64,000 nucleotides of DNA from Mitsuokella sp. oral taxon 131 str. W9106 (GCF_000469545.1 NZ_KI273057.1:62001-126000); one strand, 5' to 3'. Positions 16,689-25,702 are shown, counted from the first letter of the stretch. Notes: a model not told the origin generated them from the letters alone. Made by a program: numbers and translations.

Positions 16689-16790
16689 AAATAATATAAT
16701 TTTTATCCTATTGTTATCGGAACGCAAGAACTCGACGATATACTAATAAACAAGGTGCAGCTCTGCATCTAAAAGAGGGAGGGGATTGCT

Positions 16791-17075
16791 ATGGTAGAAC
16801 GCGTTCAGCGTATTGCGCGTGTCTCGAAGGTGCGCTATGACGAAGAAAGCCCGTTCGCGCGCAGGCGCAAAGAGGATGGGGAACAGAAGGATGGCTTTTC
16901 CCATATGCTCAATGAAGAACAGGAGCGGCGGAAAGAGCAGTTGGCGCAGCGTGCAGCAGAGCGCGAGAGTGCCTATAATCTGAATCTTTCGCGTCCGACG
17001 CAGTCCCTATTCTACACGGGACAAGCAAAGATCAAGTGGGCGGATGGATTGCCGCATGCAGCAGAGACGCCATGA
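16791..17075 (+). CDS. Small highly charged protein of unknown function upstream of tadA
   Basis: 94 residues, not recognised. It is hydrophilic and rich in Arg, Lys, Glu and Gln, with a strongly helical stretch EEQERRKEQLAQRAAERE at about 43-60 that may be a short coiled coil. No signal peptide, membrane segment or cysteine. It is very likely translated: GAGGGAGGGG (16775-16784) is a strong ribosome binding site six bases before ATG 16791, and its TGA overlaps the tadA ATG, so the two are probably translationally coupled. Confidence 0.7.
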   Translation: MVERVQRIARVSKVRYDEESPFARRRKEDGEQKDGFSHMLNEEQERRKEQLAQRAAERESAYNLNLSRPTQSLFYTGQAKIKWADGLPHAAETP

Positions 17076-17578
17076 AGACCCGCGACGAGATGTTCATGGA
17101 ATGCGCGCTCAAAGAGGCGCAAAAAGCATACGATCTAGGAGAAGTCCCCATTGGTTCCGTCCTCGTAAGCACCGATGGGGACATCGTCGCTTCTGGGCAC
17201 AATCGGCGCGAGACGTGGCACGATGCGACGGCACATGCCGAAATGGTCGCGATTCGTTCAGCGTGTGAATCACTCGGCAGATGGCGCCTTTCGGGGCTTA
17301 CGCTCTACGTGACGATTGAGCCGTGTCCGATGTGTGCGGGCGCAATCGTCATGAGCCGCATTGATCGCGTCGTCTACGGCAGTACGGATACGAAGGCTGG
17401 CGCTTGCGAGTCGATTTTCAACATTCCGGGTCATATGGCACTCAATCACAGACCGGAGGTCACGGCAGGAATCCTGCAGGAAGAGTGCGCTGCGATCATG
17501 AAGTGTTTTTTCCGCGAGCGGCGCAAGGAGCGCAGTTTTGCTGATAAGCAAGAAGATCCGCATTTTCCCTTGACATGA
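17072..17578 (+). CDS. tadA: tRNA-specific adenosine deaminase
   Basis: 168 residues. It deaminates A34 of tRNA-Arg(ACG) to inosine. The zinc-dependent cytidine-deaminase-like motifs are intact: HAEMVAI, with zinc His and catalytic Glu, and PCPMCAGAIV, with the two zinc cysteines. The N terminus MKTRDEMFMECALKEA fits the family, which selects ATG 17072 over the upstream in-frame ATG at 17036. The start overlaps the preceding stop (ATGA) and there is no strong Shine-Dalgarno, consistent with coupling. Its last codons, Leu-Thr-stop, contain the -35 box of the trp promoter. Confidence 0.95.
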   Translation: MKTRDEMFMECALKEAQKAYDLGEVPIGSVLVSTDGDIVASGHNRRETWHDATAHAEMVAIRSACESLGRWRLSGLTLYVTIEPCPMCAGAIVMSRIDRVVYGSTDTKAGACESIFNIPGHMALNHRPEVTAGILQEECAAIMKCFFRERRKERSFADKQEDPHFPLT

Positions 17579-17598
17579 TACAAGAATGTGTGTAAGAT
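17570..17598 (+). promoter_or_regulatory. Promoter of the trp T-box operon
   Basis: TTGACA (17570-17575), a 17-nt spacer and TAAGAT (17593-17598). The -35 lies inside the last codons of tadA. The transcript would begin near 17605, at the foot of the T-box leader. Confidence 0.75.
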
Positions 17599-17604
17599 AG
17601 AATT

Positions 17605-17932
17605 CATTGATAATTCTATTGTAAAAATGAAAACTTTGAACGGGAAATAGTAGCGTAGCCGCTATCTCATCAGCGAGTCGGCGTAGGTGTAAGGTCCGGC
17701 GTGATATGTTTCGTGAATGGTCCCGCGAGTGTTCACCGAACGCATGGCTTTATGCCATTATGGATTCCATAAGCTAGTAGGCTGAGACGGTAGCCACCGT
17801 TATTTGGCTACAGTATCGGATCGATTGAGATTGCATCCCGTGCTGGAATTGAGGAATGGCGTTTGCCGTTTGAATATGGGTGGTACCGCGAATTTTCGCC
17901 CCGACAGGTTTTGACCTGTCGGGGCTTTTTTT
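17605..17932 (+). promoter_or_regulatory. T-box leader, tryptophan-specific (specifier TGG)
   Basis: The approximately 360 bases between tadA and trpF hold a T-box leader. The conserved T-box sequence GGGTGGTACCGCG is at 17878-17890, just ahead of an intrinsic terminator. Stem I is recognisable: the S-turn AGTA (17649-17652), the GCGAG AG-bulge region (17673-17677), the distal loop GGTGTAAGGTCC (17686-17697), and the specifier strand CGTGAATGG with TGG at 17718-17720. This matches the geometry GAA + codon seen in glycine T-boxes. TGG is the Trp codon, agreeing with the downstream trp genes. The UGGU bulge can pair with a tRNA 3' end whose discriminator is A or G. Uncharged tRNA-Trp should favour the antiterminator and switch on trpFCBA. 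The stem assignments are hand-folded. Confidence 0.92.
17898..17932 (+). terminator. T-box-controlled intrinsic terminator before trpF
   Basis: A perfect 12-bp stem GCCCCGACAGGT (17898-17909) / ACCTGTCGGGGC (17914-17925) with a 4-nt loop, followed by seven Ts. It lies directly after the T-box antiterminator sequence. Confidence 0.93.
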
Positions 17933-17966
17933 CGCATGAAAGAAGTTGGAGGGGGAAAGTGAAGCG

Positions 17967-18596
17967 ATGCTTCGAACAAAATTGTGTGGAATGAGGACGA
18001 TTGCAGCGGCATGCACAGCGGAAGATGCAGGCGCGGACTACATCGGCTTTGTCTTTTGGCACGGGAGCAGGCGATATGTCGAGCCGGAATCGGCTGCAAG
18101 GATTGCGAAAAGCCTTCATCGCATCAAGAAAGTCGGCGTCTTCGTCGATGCGGATGCCGCGTACGTCAATTCGCTTGCCGAAAGATGCGGCCTCGACTAC
18201 GTTCAACTACATGGGCATGAGACGGCGGACTACGCAGAGCAGATTGAGCACCCCGTTATCAAGGCATATCGATACGGTGATGGATTCTCGGCAGAGGCAG
18301 CGAACGGGTATCCTGCCGCGATGATTCTCGTCGACGCCTTTCGCCCCGGCGTTTTCGGAGGGACGGGGAAATCGTTCGACTGGCGTGCGGCAAAGGCGGT
18401 GATTGCGGCCATCCGAAAACCCGTGCTCATCGCAGGAGGCATCGGAACGGAAAATGTTGCCGAGGTGGCAGCTATTCTCGAACCGTACGGCGTCGACGTT
18501 TCGGGCAGCCTAGAGGTTGATCATGAGAAATCGGAAGAACGCATCCGCACCTTTATGAAAGAAGTGCAGCGCATCAATGAAATGGAGGAATTGTAA
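17967..18596 (+). CDS. trpF: Phosphoribosylanthranilate isomerase
   Basis: 209 residues, the usual size of the single-domain TIM-barrel enzyme that converts phosphoribosylanthranilate to CdRP. KLCGMRT at the N terminus holds the catalytic Cys. GADYIGFVF, VFVDAD and DYVQLHGHE are family blocks, with the catalytic Asp expected in the C-terminal half (LVDAF). ATG 17967 follows GGAGGGGGA (17948-17956) and gives the family N terminus; an in-frame TTG at 17946 is inside the ribosome binding site. It is the first gene after the T-box terminator, and its stop overlaps the trpC start by one base. Confidence 0.95.
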   Translation: MLRTKLCGMRTIAAACTAEDAGADYIGFVFWHGSRRYVEPESAARIAKSLHRIKKVGVFVDADAAYVNSLAERCGLDYVQLHGHETADYAEQIEHPVIKAYRYGDGFSAEAANGYPAAMILVDAFRPGVFGGTGKSFDWRAAKAVIAAIRKPVLIAGGIGTENVAEVAAILEPYGVDVSGSLEVDHEKSEERIRTFMKEVQRINEMEEL

Positions 18597-19399
18597 TGCG
18601 TGATATACTGGCAGAAATTGTGGAGGAAAAAAGAGATACCGTCGAGGCAGCAAAGCGAGAGCAGCCGCTGTACGACATCAAAAGAAAGATAGTGTACAGC
18701 TCGTTTCGCGGCTCAAAACGGATGCGAAATGAACCATGGATCCTCATCGCTGAGTGCAAGCTCCAAAGTCCTGTAAAGGGAAGGCTCACGAAGAGATATT
18801 CTGTATTGGAGCTCGCACATACGTATGAGGATAACGGTGCTTTGATGCTCTCGGTACACACGGATCCACATTTTCTTGGCTCGAATGAAGACTTTTGCGC
18901 TGTGCGCCGCGAGATTGAGATTCCGCTTTTGCGCAAGGACTTCATCATCGACGAATACCAGATTTACGAGTCGCGTCTTTTAGGCGCGGACGCCGTGCTC
19001 CTCATCGCCCGCATCCTAGAGAGGGAGGAACTCAAGCGCTTTCTGTACACGACGTGGAGTCTCGGCATGGATGCACTCATCGAGGTGCACGACCGAGACG
19101 ATATGGAAAAGGCACTTGCGACACCTGCTGAGATTATCGGCATCAACAACCGCAATCTCGCAACGTTCAAGACGTCGATCAAGCAGACGATTGAGCTTCT
19201 GCCGTATGCGGATCGAAATCGAAAGCTCATCAGCGAAAGCGGCGTCTTTACAGAAGAGGATGCGAAACGACTTTACACGGCAGGATGTGACGGGGTCCTC
19301 GTCGGCGAAGGACTCGTTCGATCGGCGGACGTTTCGGCGTTTACGCGTGCGTTGGCAGGTATCGGCAGGAATGATAAGAGCGCACAAGCGACAGCTTGA
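18596..19399 (+). CDS. trpC: Indole-3-glycerol phosphate synthase
   Basis: 267 residues. It converts CdRP to indole-3-glycerol phosphate. Family blocks are visible in order: [12 protein letters not shown] (catalytic Lys region, near 50), [17 protein letters not shown] with the catalytic Lys, EVHD, GINNRNL and LISESGV. The [12 protein letters not shown] block departs slightly from the common IAEVKRASPSKG but keeps its key Lys and Ser-Pro. ATG 18596 overlaps the trpF TAA (TAATG), pointing to translational coupling. Confidence 0.95.
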   Translation: MRDILAEIVEEKRDTVEAAKREQPLYDIKRKIVYSSFRGSKRMRNEPWILIAECKLQSPVKGRLTKRYSVLELAHTYEDNGALMLSVHTDPHFLGSNEDFCAVRREIEIPLLRKDFIIDEYQIYESRLLGADAVLLIARILEREELKRFLYTTWSLGMDALIEVHDRDDMEKALATPAEIIGINNRNLATFKTSIKQTIELLPYADRNRKLISESGVFTEEDAKRLYTAGCDGVLVGEGLVRSADVSAFTRALAGIGRNDKSAQATA

Positions 19400-19416
19400 G
19401 AAAAAGGAGAAAAGAC

Positions 19417-20616
19417 ATGCGTGAGAATAAAAAGGGAAGATTTGGCGAATACGGCGGGCAGTACGTTCCCGAGATCGTTATGCCGGCACTTGCCGAGCTC
19501 GGAGAGACGTATGCATCGTACAAGGACGATCCGGCATTTCAGGCGGAGTTCCGTCACTGCCTCATGCATTATGCGGGTCGTCCGACGCTTTTATACGAGG
19601 CGAAGAAACTCTCGGAACGTTACGGCAAGGCAAAGATATACCTCAAACGGGAAGACCTTCTGCATACGGGCGCACATAAGATCAATAACGCGCTCGGTCA
19701 GGCGCTGCTCGCAAAGCACATGGGCAAAAAACGCGTGATTGCTGAGACGGGTGCCGGTCAGCACGGCGTTGCGACGGCGACGGTTGCCGCGCTTTTCGGG
19801 ATGGAGTGCTGCGTTTTCATGGGCGCGCTCGATGTCGAGCGACAGAAGCTCAACGTTTTTCGCATGAAGCTGCTCGGTGCGAAAGTCATTCCCGTATCGT
19901 CTGGAACGGGTACGCTCAAGGACGCAACGAGTGAGGCGATCCGCTATTGGGCAACCAATATCGAGGATACACACTATATCATCGGCTCTGCTGTTGGCCC
20001 GCATCCGTATCCGACGATCGTGCGCGATTTTCAAAAGGTGATCGGCGAGGAGATTCGCGCACAGATGCGGGAGGAGGCAGGCGCGCTGCCCGACTATCTC
20101 GTCGCCTGCGTCGGCGGCGGCAGCAACGCGATCGGTACGTTCTATGACTTCAAAGACGAGCCGTCGGTCAAGAAGTTTGGCGTAGAGGCGGGCGGCCGCG
20201 GCGGTGATGCGCCGGAGGACAGTGCAAGGACGCTTTCGGGAACGGGAGAACCTGGCATCCTGCATGGGGCATACAGCTATCTCCTGCAAAATCCGGACGG
20301 GCAGGTTGTCGAAGCGTATTCGATCTCGGCAGGGCTTGACTATCCAGGTGTCGGACCGGAGCATTCGTATTTCAAAGATGCGGGCATTGTGAAGTACGTT
20401 TCCGTGACGGACGAGGAGGCACTTGCGGCGTTCCAGCGTATATCAGAGAACGAAGGCATCATTCCGGCACTTGAAAGCTCACATGCGCTCGCGTATCTCG
20501 AAACGCTCATGCCGCAGACGAAGGAAGGGGAGCGCGTTGTTGTCTGTCTTTCAGGGCGCGGCGATAAGGATGTTGCAATGGTGGCAAAGGCACTCGGGGA
20601 GGGTATAGAGCTATGA
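19417..20616 (+). CDS. trpB: Tryptophan synthase beta chain
   Basis: 399 residues. It is a PLP enzyme joining indole and serine. [13 protein letters not shown] opens the protein, Lys88 in TGAHKINNA binds PLP, and ETGAGQHG and the phosphate-binding VGGGSNA follow. It is the standard TrpB1 type, with length typical of the alpha-coupled enzyme. ATG 19417 is chosen for AAGGAG at 19404-19409; an earlier in-frame ATG at 19396 would overlap trpC and lacks a ribosome binding site. Its stop overlaps the trpA start (ATGA). Confidence 0.96.
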   Translation: MRENKKGRFGEYGGQYVPEIVMPALAELGETYASYKDDPAFQAEFRHCLMHYAGRPTLLYEAKKLSERYGKAKIYLKREDLLHTGAHKINNALGQALLAKHMGKKRVIAETGAGQHGVATATVAALFGMECCVFMGALDVERQKLNVFRMKLLGAKVIPVSSGTGTLKDATSEAIRYWATNIEDTHYIIGSAVGPHPYPTIVRDFQKVIGEEIRAQMREEAGALPDYLVACVGGGSNAIGTFYDFKDEPSVKKFGVEAGGRGGDAPEDSARTLSGTGEPGILHGAYSYLLQNPDGQVVEAYSISAGLDYPGVGPEHSYFKDAGIVKYVSVTDEEALAAFQRISENEGIIPALESSHALAYLETLMPQTKEGERVVVCLSGRGDKDVAMVAKALGEGIEL

Positions 20617-21401
20617 CGCGTTTGGAGCAGAAAATGACCGCGCTCAAAGAAGCGGGAAGGAAAGCATTGATTATTTACATCACTGCGGGCGCGACAGGTG
20701 TGAAGGAAACCGTCGGGATTGTGCGTGAAGCGGAACGAGTCGGGGCGGACGTCATCGAGCTTGGCCTGCCGTTCTCCGATCCGATGGCGGATGGTCCTGT
20801 CATACAGGAAGCATCGGTCATGGCACTCAAAAACGGCACAAATCTTGCCGGCATACTCGACATGGTGTGTGAGATACGGAAGAGATCTGCGGTTCCGCTC
20901 GTCGGCATGGGCTACATCAACAACGTCCATCATTACGGCTATGAGCGGTTTGTACACGACTTCAAGGCAGCAGGAATGGACGGCATCATCGTGCCGGACC
21001 TACCGCATGAGGAGTCGAAAGCGCTGCGAACAATCTGTGCGGGAGAAGCATTCCATCTTGCCGAATTCATTACACCGGGGACGCGTGAGGCACGCATGAA
21101 AAAGACGTGCAAAGGTGCGTCGGGCTTTATCTACTGCGTTTCGAACAACGGTGTTACAGGTGTCCGAAAGACCGATTACACTGTGATTGGTGCCGTCTGC
21201 AAGAAAGCACGAAGCTATACGAAGACGCCGCTCGCAATCGGTTTCGGCATCGGCTCGCCAAAGGCGGCAGTCGAGGCGGCGGCGTATGCGGATGGAGTTA
21301 TTGTCGGCAGCGCCGTCGTCAAACCGATCATCAGCGGCAACCGAAAAGGTGCAATGGAACTCATCCGCGCGATGCGTACGGCACTCGATCAGGCATATTG
21401 A
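20613..21401 (+). CDS. trpA: Tryptophan synthase alpha chain
   Basis: 262 residues, a TIM barrel that cleaves indole-3-glycerol phosphate and channels indole to TrpB. The catalytic Glu and Asp lie in [17 protein letters not shown], and the phosphate-binding loops GFIYCVS, GFGI and GSAVV are present. The start overlaps trpB by four bases (ATGA). It ends the trpFCBA block. Confidence 0.95.
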   Translation: MTRLEQKMTALKEAGRKALIIYITAGATGVKETVGIVREAERVGADVIELGLPFSDPMADGPVIQEASVMALKNGTNLAGILDMVCEIRKRSAVPLVGMGYINNVHHYGYERFVHDFKAAGMDGIIVPDLPHEESKALRTICAGEAFHLAEFITPGTREARMKKTCKGASGFIYCVSNNGVTGVRKTDYTVIGAVCKKARSYTKTPLAIGFGIGSPKAAVEAAAYADGVIVGSAVVKPIISGNRKGAMELIRAMRTALDQAY

Positions 21402-21511
21402 TCGGATGGTGACAGAAATAAAAGGATTTTGATAGCGGGCAGCGAAATGAATAATGCAACTATGAAGTGCAAGCTGCACGTGCAAATCGCCATGAGGAAA
21501 GGATGACCGCT

Positions 21512-21787
21512 ATGAAAATCTATGAGGACGAAGGAAATCGCGGGAACTCGCTCGAAAAGCTCGAAAAGTTCGGAAGCTACAAGGCGGACACGCTCGAACG
21601 CCCGCGCAGTCCACGGCAGATCCTCGCACGTTACAATCAGGCGCGCGAGCAGTACCAGCAGCTCATGCGCGCAGAAAATGATAACCGCGAGCAGCGCGTG
21701 ATGCTCTACGCGGAGATCAAGGCACTCGGCTGGTGCATGGGACGCGAGGAGATGAAAGTCGTTCGCGAGATCAATGAGCCTATTTGA
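21512..21787 (+). CDS. Small protein of unknown function inside the trp cluster
   Basis: 91 residues, not recognised. Charged and helical, with a probable helical hairpin: QILARYNQAREQYQQLMRAEN (about 39-59) and NREQRVMLYAEIKALGW. No signal peptide or membrane segment; one Cys in WCMGREE. Two starts compete: ATG 21503 directly abuts GAGGAAAGG, and ATG 21512 has AAAGGA with 8-base spacing. The same AAAGGATGAC..(C/T)ATG layout occurs at polC, so 21512 is preferred. Its position between trpA and trpE suggests co-transcription, but a role in tryptophan synthesis is not shown. Confidence 0.65.
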   Translation: MKIYEDEGNRGNSLEKLEKFGSYKADTLERPRSPRQILARYNQAREQYQQLMRAENDNREQRVMLYAEIKALGWCMGREEMKVVREINEPI

Positions 21788-21803
21788 TGATTTTTGGAGT
21801 CCT

Positions 21804-21855
21804 GCCCGTCCATCCTTTCACTGTATATTCTGTGAGATGGATGGGCATTTTATAT
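21804..21855 (+). terminator. Hairpin before trpE, possible weak terminator
   Basis: An 11-bp stem GCCCGTCCATC (21804-21814) / GATGGATGGGC (21836-21846) with one G-A mismatch, followed by ATTTTATAT. The U-tract is poor and the trpE ribosome binding site begins only a few bases on. It could attenuate, or process, the message between the trpFCBA and trpEG blocks. Confidence 0.45.
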
Positions 21856-21868
21856 AGGAGGGATTTTT

Positions 21869-23368
21869 ATGGTATTGCAGCCGAACTCGGCACAATTTGA
21901 AATGCTGGCAAAAACGAAAAATTTGATTGCCGTGCAGACGGAACTCAATATGGATCTTGATACACCCGTCTCGCTGTACTACAAACTCGTTGATGAAGCT
22001 CATGGCTTTATTTTGGAATCCGTCGACACAACGCATCAACAGTTCGGGCGCTACTCCTTCATCGGAGCAGAGCCATTTGCTCACTTACAGGTCTTCAAGA
22101 ACCGGCTTATGATCAAAGAAAATGACATAATGAAGTGCATTGACGGCGATCCTGTCCATGCGATCAAATCGTATATGGCACGCTTTTCCCCTGCTATTGA
22201 GGATGCGGAGATTCCACTCTTAAACGGTGGGCTCGTCGGCTATCTCAACTATGAGATCGTCGCTACATTCGACCGTGTGCGCGGATTTGCACTTGGAGAA
22301 GAGGAACTCTTGGGGCAGTTCATGCTCTGCCGCATTCTCGTCATCTACGATGCGCTCAAAAACAATGCGCGCCTCATCTATCTCGCCGATGTGGAGGAAG
22401 GCGATGCGCGGGTACGCTATCACGAGATCGAAGAGAAGCTTGCTGCGCTCAAGGAACACCTTGCAGCACCGCTCCGAATGAAAGAAAATGTGCCGCCTGT
22501 GCGTCAGGTGCCTGTCGACTTCCTGAGGAAGTTCAGTGAACCGCCGAAGGATTTCCTGCAGGCCATCCAAAAGGCAAAGGAATACATCGCCGCCGGCGAT
22601 ATCTTCCAAGTCGTGCCTTCGCGCCAGTTTCGCGAGAAGATCACGAAGCCGTGTTTTCGTTTTTACCGCCGCCTGCGTCAGGTCAATCCGTCCCCCTATA
22701 TGTTTTATCTGAATTTTGGCGGCGTCAAGCTCGTCGGCGCATCGCCCGAGATGCTCGTCAAGGTAGCCGGTGAAAAGGTCTGGACCTATCCGATTGCGGG
22801 CACGCGCCGCCGCGGAGCGAACGCGGAGGAGGATGAGGAACTCAAAGCGGATTTGCAGGCGGATACAAAGGAGTGCGCCGAGCATTCGATGCTTGTCGAT
22901 CTTGCACGCAACGATATCGGCAGGATCAGCGAACCGGGATCGGTCCACGTCACGAAGCTGCGTGAAGTCGAGAATTTCAGTCATGTCATGCACATGGTCT
23001 CTGAGGTCGTCGGGAAATTATTGCCCGGCTACAAGCCCATGGACGTGCTCCGTGCGACGTTTCCCGCTGGCACGGTCAGCGGGGCGCCGAAGCTGCGCGC
23101 GATGGAGATTCTCCGTGAACTTGAGCCAGTTGCGCGCAACGCCTACTCGGGGACGGTCGGTTATATGGACTTCTGCGGCAATATGGATATGTGCATCACG
23201 CTCCGTACCATGCGCATTGAACATGATGGCATGGCGGTCATACAGTCGGGTGCGGGAATCGTTGCAGATTCCGTTCCCGTCAAGGAGTATCAGGAGATCT
23301 TGCAGAAGTCGAAGGCACTCTTTGAGGTCGTCGAGGAGGTGGAAAACAATGTTGTTGCTTTTGGATAA
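21869..23368 (+). CDS. trpE: Anthranilate synthase component I
   Basis: 499 residues. It makes anthranilate from chorismate with ammonia supplied by TrpG. The N-terminal tryptophan-binding segment is present as ILESV...GRYSFIG (near residues 49-66), where the Ser of the L-L-E-S motif gives feedback inhibition. The chorismate-binding domain shows GASPEMLV, PIAGTRRRG, the helix HSMLVDLARNDIGR and GTVSGAPK. The presence of the LLES-like motif supports TrpE rather than PabB. Ribosome binding site GGAGG lies before ATG 21869. The end overlaps trpG by 20 bases. Confidence 0.94.
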   Translation: MVLQPNSAQFEMLAKTKNLIAVQTELNMDLDTPVSLYYKLVDEAHGFILESVDTTHQQFGRYSFIGAEPFAHLQVFKNRLMIKENDIMKCIDGDPVHAIKSYMARFSPAIEDAEIPLLNGGLVGYLNYEIVATFDRVRGFALGEEELLGQFMLCRILVIYDALKNNARLIYLADVEEGDARVRYHEIEEKLAALKEHLAAPLRMKENVPPVRQVPVDFLRKFSEPPKDFLQAIQKAKEYIAAGDIFQVVPSRQFREKITKPCFRFYRRLRQVNPSPYMFYLNFGGVKLVGASPEMLVKVAGEKVWTYPIAGTRRRGANAEEDEELKADLQADTKECAEHSMLVDLARNDIGRISEPGSVHVTKLREVENFSHVMHMVSEVVGKLLPGYKPMDVLRATFPAGTVSGAPKLRAMEILRELEPVARNAYSGTVGYMDFCGNMDMCITLRTMRIEHDGMAVIQSGAGIVADSVPVKEYQEILQKSKALFEVVEEVENNVVAFG

Positions 23369-23918
23369 TTACGATTCTTTTACCTATAATATTTATCAGC
23401 TTCTCGCTGAACTAGGCGCAAAAGTCGAGGTTGTCCGCAACGATGCGATGCCATTGGATGCGATTCGCGAGAAACACTACGCAGGCATTGTCATTTCACC
23501 GGGTCCAGGCGTGCCGAAGGACGCGGGCATCAGCGAGGATGTAATTCGTGAACTTGGCAAGTCAACGCCTATCCTTGGCATCTGTCTTGGACATCAGGCG
23601 ATCGGCGAGGTATTCGGCGGAAAGGTCGTGCAGGCGGGCGAGACGATTCACGGCAAGGTATCCAAGCTAAGACATGACGGAAAGGGACTCTACGAGGGAC
23701 TGTCGCAGGGCATGGAGGTTGGCCGATACCATTCGCTCATCGTCGATCAAGCAAGCCTGCCCGACTGTCTCGCGATCACGAGCGAGCTCGACAGCGGCAT
23801 GATCATGGGGCTTCGCCATAAATCGTATCCGATCGAGGGCATCCAGTTCCATCCCGAATCGATTTTGACGCCGGATGGGAAAAAACTCATGGAAAACTTT
23901 CTGCGTCGGCTTGCCTGA
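23349..23918 (+). CDS. trpG: Anthranilate synthase glutaminase component (TrpG/PabA type)
   Basis: 189 residues, a class I glutamine amidotransferase. Nucleophile Cys79 lies in GICLGHQAI, and the His-Glu pair in QFHPESIL completes the triad. The N terminus MLLLLDNYDSFTYN is diagnostic. Such proteins may serve both anthranilate and p-aminobenzoate synthases; the 20-base overlap with trpE implies anthranilate synthesis at least. It is not fused to TrpD, which is absent from the window. Confidence 0.93.
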   Translation: MLLLLDNYDSFTYNIYQLLAELGAKVEVVRNDAMPLDAIREKHYAGIVISPGPGVPKDAGISEDVIRELGKSTPILGICLGHQAIGEVFGGKVVQAGETIHGKVSKLRHDGKGLYEGLSQGMEVGRYHSLIVDQASLPDCLAITSELDSGMIMGLRHKSYPIEGIQFHPESILTPDGKKLMENFLRRLA

Positions 23919-23960
23919 TCAATGCCTAGGGGGTCGCTTAGGAATATAATCCACTTTCAT

Positions 23961-23982
23961 AGAGGACGCCTCTGATTTTCTC
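23961..23982 (+). terminator. Weak terminator-like hairpin after trpG
   Basis: AGAGG-ACG-CCTCT (23961-23973) followed by GATTTTCTC. A short stem and broken U-tract, but it lies between the trp genes and the rny promoter. Confidence 0.4.
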
Positions 23983-23985
23983 ATA

Positions 23986-24014
23986 TTGACACACCATGCA
24001 AAAGCCATTAGAAT
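23986..24014 (+). promoter_or_regulatory. Promoter of rny
   Basis: TTGACA (23986-23991), a 17-nt spacer and TAGAAT (24009-24014): a near-consensus vegetative promoter about 60 bases before the gene. Confidence 0.8.
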
Positions 24015-24071
24015 AGAAAGGTATAGTTACAGACCTGTACGATAAGACATGAAAAATAATAGAAAGAGGAG

Positions 24072-25616
24072 GTGAACGATATCGTTACAATCATTTTGGC
24101 GGTAATCGTTGCGGTTGCTGTCGGCGCAGGGGCAGGATATTTCATGCGGAAGAGCACGGCAGAAGCGCGGATTGGCTCGGCCGAAGAAGAAGCAAGGCGC
24201 ATCGTCGCCGAAGCGGAAGAGAAGGGCGAGACGAAGAAAAAAGAAGCGATGATTGAGGCGAAGGAGGACATCCATCGCCTGCGTCAGGAGCTCGACCGCG
24301 AGACGAAGGAGCGCCGCTCGGAGCTTCAGCGGCAGGAACGGCGTGTCGTTCAGAAAGAAGAAAACCTCGACCATAAGCTCGATTCCATCGAGAAAAAGGA
24401 AGAGGCGCTCTCGCGCAAGGAGTCGCGTCTTGACCGCTGTCAAGCAGCGATTGACGAAATCCATGCGAAGCAGAAGGAAGAGCTCGAACGCGTATCCAGC
24501 CTGACAGCAGAGGAGGCGCGAATCCGTCTCATGGAGGAAGCGGAAGCAGAGCTCAAGCATGAGAAGGCAATCAAAATCAAAGAGTATGAGCAGCAGACGA
24601 AGGACGAAGCCGAGAAGAAGGCACGCGAAATTCTTTCTGTTGCCATCCAGCGCTGTGCTGCCGACCATGTGGCAGAGACGACGGTTTCCGTCGTCGAACT
24701 GCCGAACGATGAGATGAAAGGGCGAATTATCGGGCGCGAAGGACGCAATATCCGCACGCTTGAGACGCTTACGGGCATTGATCTCATCATCGATGATACG
24801 CCCGAAGCGGTCATCCTTTCGGGCTTTGATCCGGTGCGTCGCGAGGTCGCGCGCATTGCGCTTGAGAAGCTTATCCAAGATGGACGAATCCATCCTGCCC
24901 GCATTGAGGAAATGGTCGAGAAGGCGAAACGCGAAGTCGACCAGCGCATCAGGGAAGCGGGTGAGCAGGCGACGTTTGACACAGGGGTGCACGGTATCCA
25001 TCCGGAACTCATCAAGCTGCTTGGACGCCTGCGCTACCGTACGAGCTATGGGCAGAACGTGCTCGATCACTCGATAGAGGTCTCGCATCTCGCGGGCGTC
25101 ATGGCAGCAGAACTCGGCTGCGATGTCATGCTTGCGAAGCGCGGCGGCTTGCTGCACGACATCGGCAAGGCGATTGATCGCGAGGTCGAGGGACCGCATG
25201 TCACGATCGGTGCCGACCTCGCACGCAAGTATCGCGAGTCGAAAGACGTCATCAATGCGATCGAAGGCCATCACGGTGATGTCGAGCCGACGTGCGTCGA
25301 GTCTGTTCTTGTCGCAGCGGCAGATGCTGTCTCGGCAGCACGTCCTGGCGCGCGCCGCGAAAGTCTTGAGTCGTATTTGAAGCGCCTCAAGAACCTTGAG
25401 GATATCGCGGAGTCGTTCGACGGAGTCGAACGCTGCTTTGCCATTCAGGCAGGCCGCGAGATCCGCGTCATGGTCAAGCCAGACAAGATGGACGATGCAG
25501 AATCCGCAGCGCTTGCACACAACATCGTCAAGCGCATCGAGGACGAGCTTGAGTACCCAGGACAGATCAAAGCGACGGTTATACGCGAGACGCGCGTTGT
25601 CGATTACGCAAAATAA
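24072..25616 (+). CDS. rny: Ribonuclease Y
   Basis: About 514 residues. It is the membrane-anchored endoribonuclease that starts decay of many mRNAs in Firmicutes. One N-terminal membrane helix (about 4-22) is followed by a long Glu/Lys/Arg-rich coiled coil (about 28-190), a KH RNA-binding domain with [11 protein letters not shown] (about 217), and an HD hydrolase domain with HSIEVSHL and the HD pair in LLHDIGKA (about 361). The GTG given here as start is part of the Shine-Dalgarno itself (AGGAGGTGA at 24067-24075). The next in-frame codon at good spacing is ATC 24081, eight bases past AGGAGG, so the true first codon is uncertain by three residues. Confidence 0.95.
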   Translation: MNDIVTIILAVIVAVAVGAGAGYFMRKSTAEARIGSAEEEARRIVAEAEEKGETKKKEAMIEAKEDIHRLRQELDRETKERRSELQRQERRVVQKEENLDHKLDSIEKKEEALSRKESRLDRCQAAIDEIHAKQKEELERVSSLTAEEARIRLMEEAEAELKHEKAIKIKEYEQQTKDEAEKKAREILSVAIQRCAADHVAETTVSVVELPNDEMKGRIIGREGRNIRTLETLTGIDLIIDDTPEAVILSGFDPVRREVARIALEKLIQDGRIHPARIEEMVEKAKREVDQRIREAGEQATFDTGVHGIHPELIKLLGRLRYRTSYGQNVLDHSIEVSHLAGVMAAELGCDVMLAKRGGLLHDIGKAIDREVEGPHVTIGADLARKYRESKDVINAIEGHHGDVEPTCVESVLVAAADAVSAARPGARRESLESYLKRLKNLEDIAESFDGVERCFAIQAGREIRVMVKPDKMDDAESAALAHNIVKRIEDELEYPGQIKATVIRETRVVDYAK

Positions 25617-25631
25617 TCCTTGCACATGGGA

Positions 25632-25664
25632 GGGTGCGGGGCATCGCCCTAGCACCCTTTTTTT
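25632..25664 (+). terminator. Rho-independent terminator after rny
   Basis: The stem GGGTGC (25632-25637) / GCACCC (25652-25657), with an inner GGGC/GCCC, is followed by seven Ts. It separates rny from the next gene. Confidence 0.88.
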
Positions 25665-25702
25665 ACATTTTATCGCATCGCAAAGCAGTGGAGGAAAGCA
25701 AG

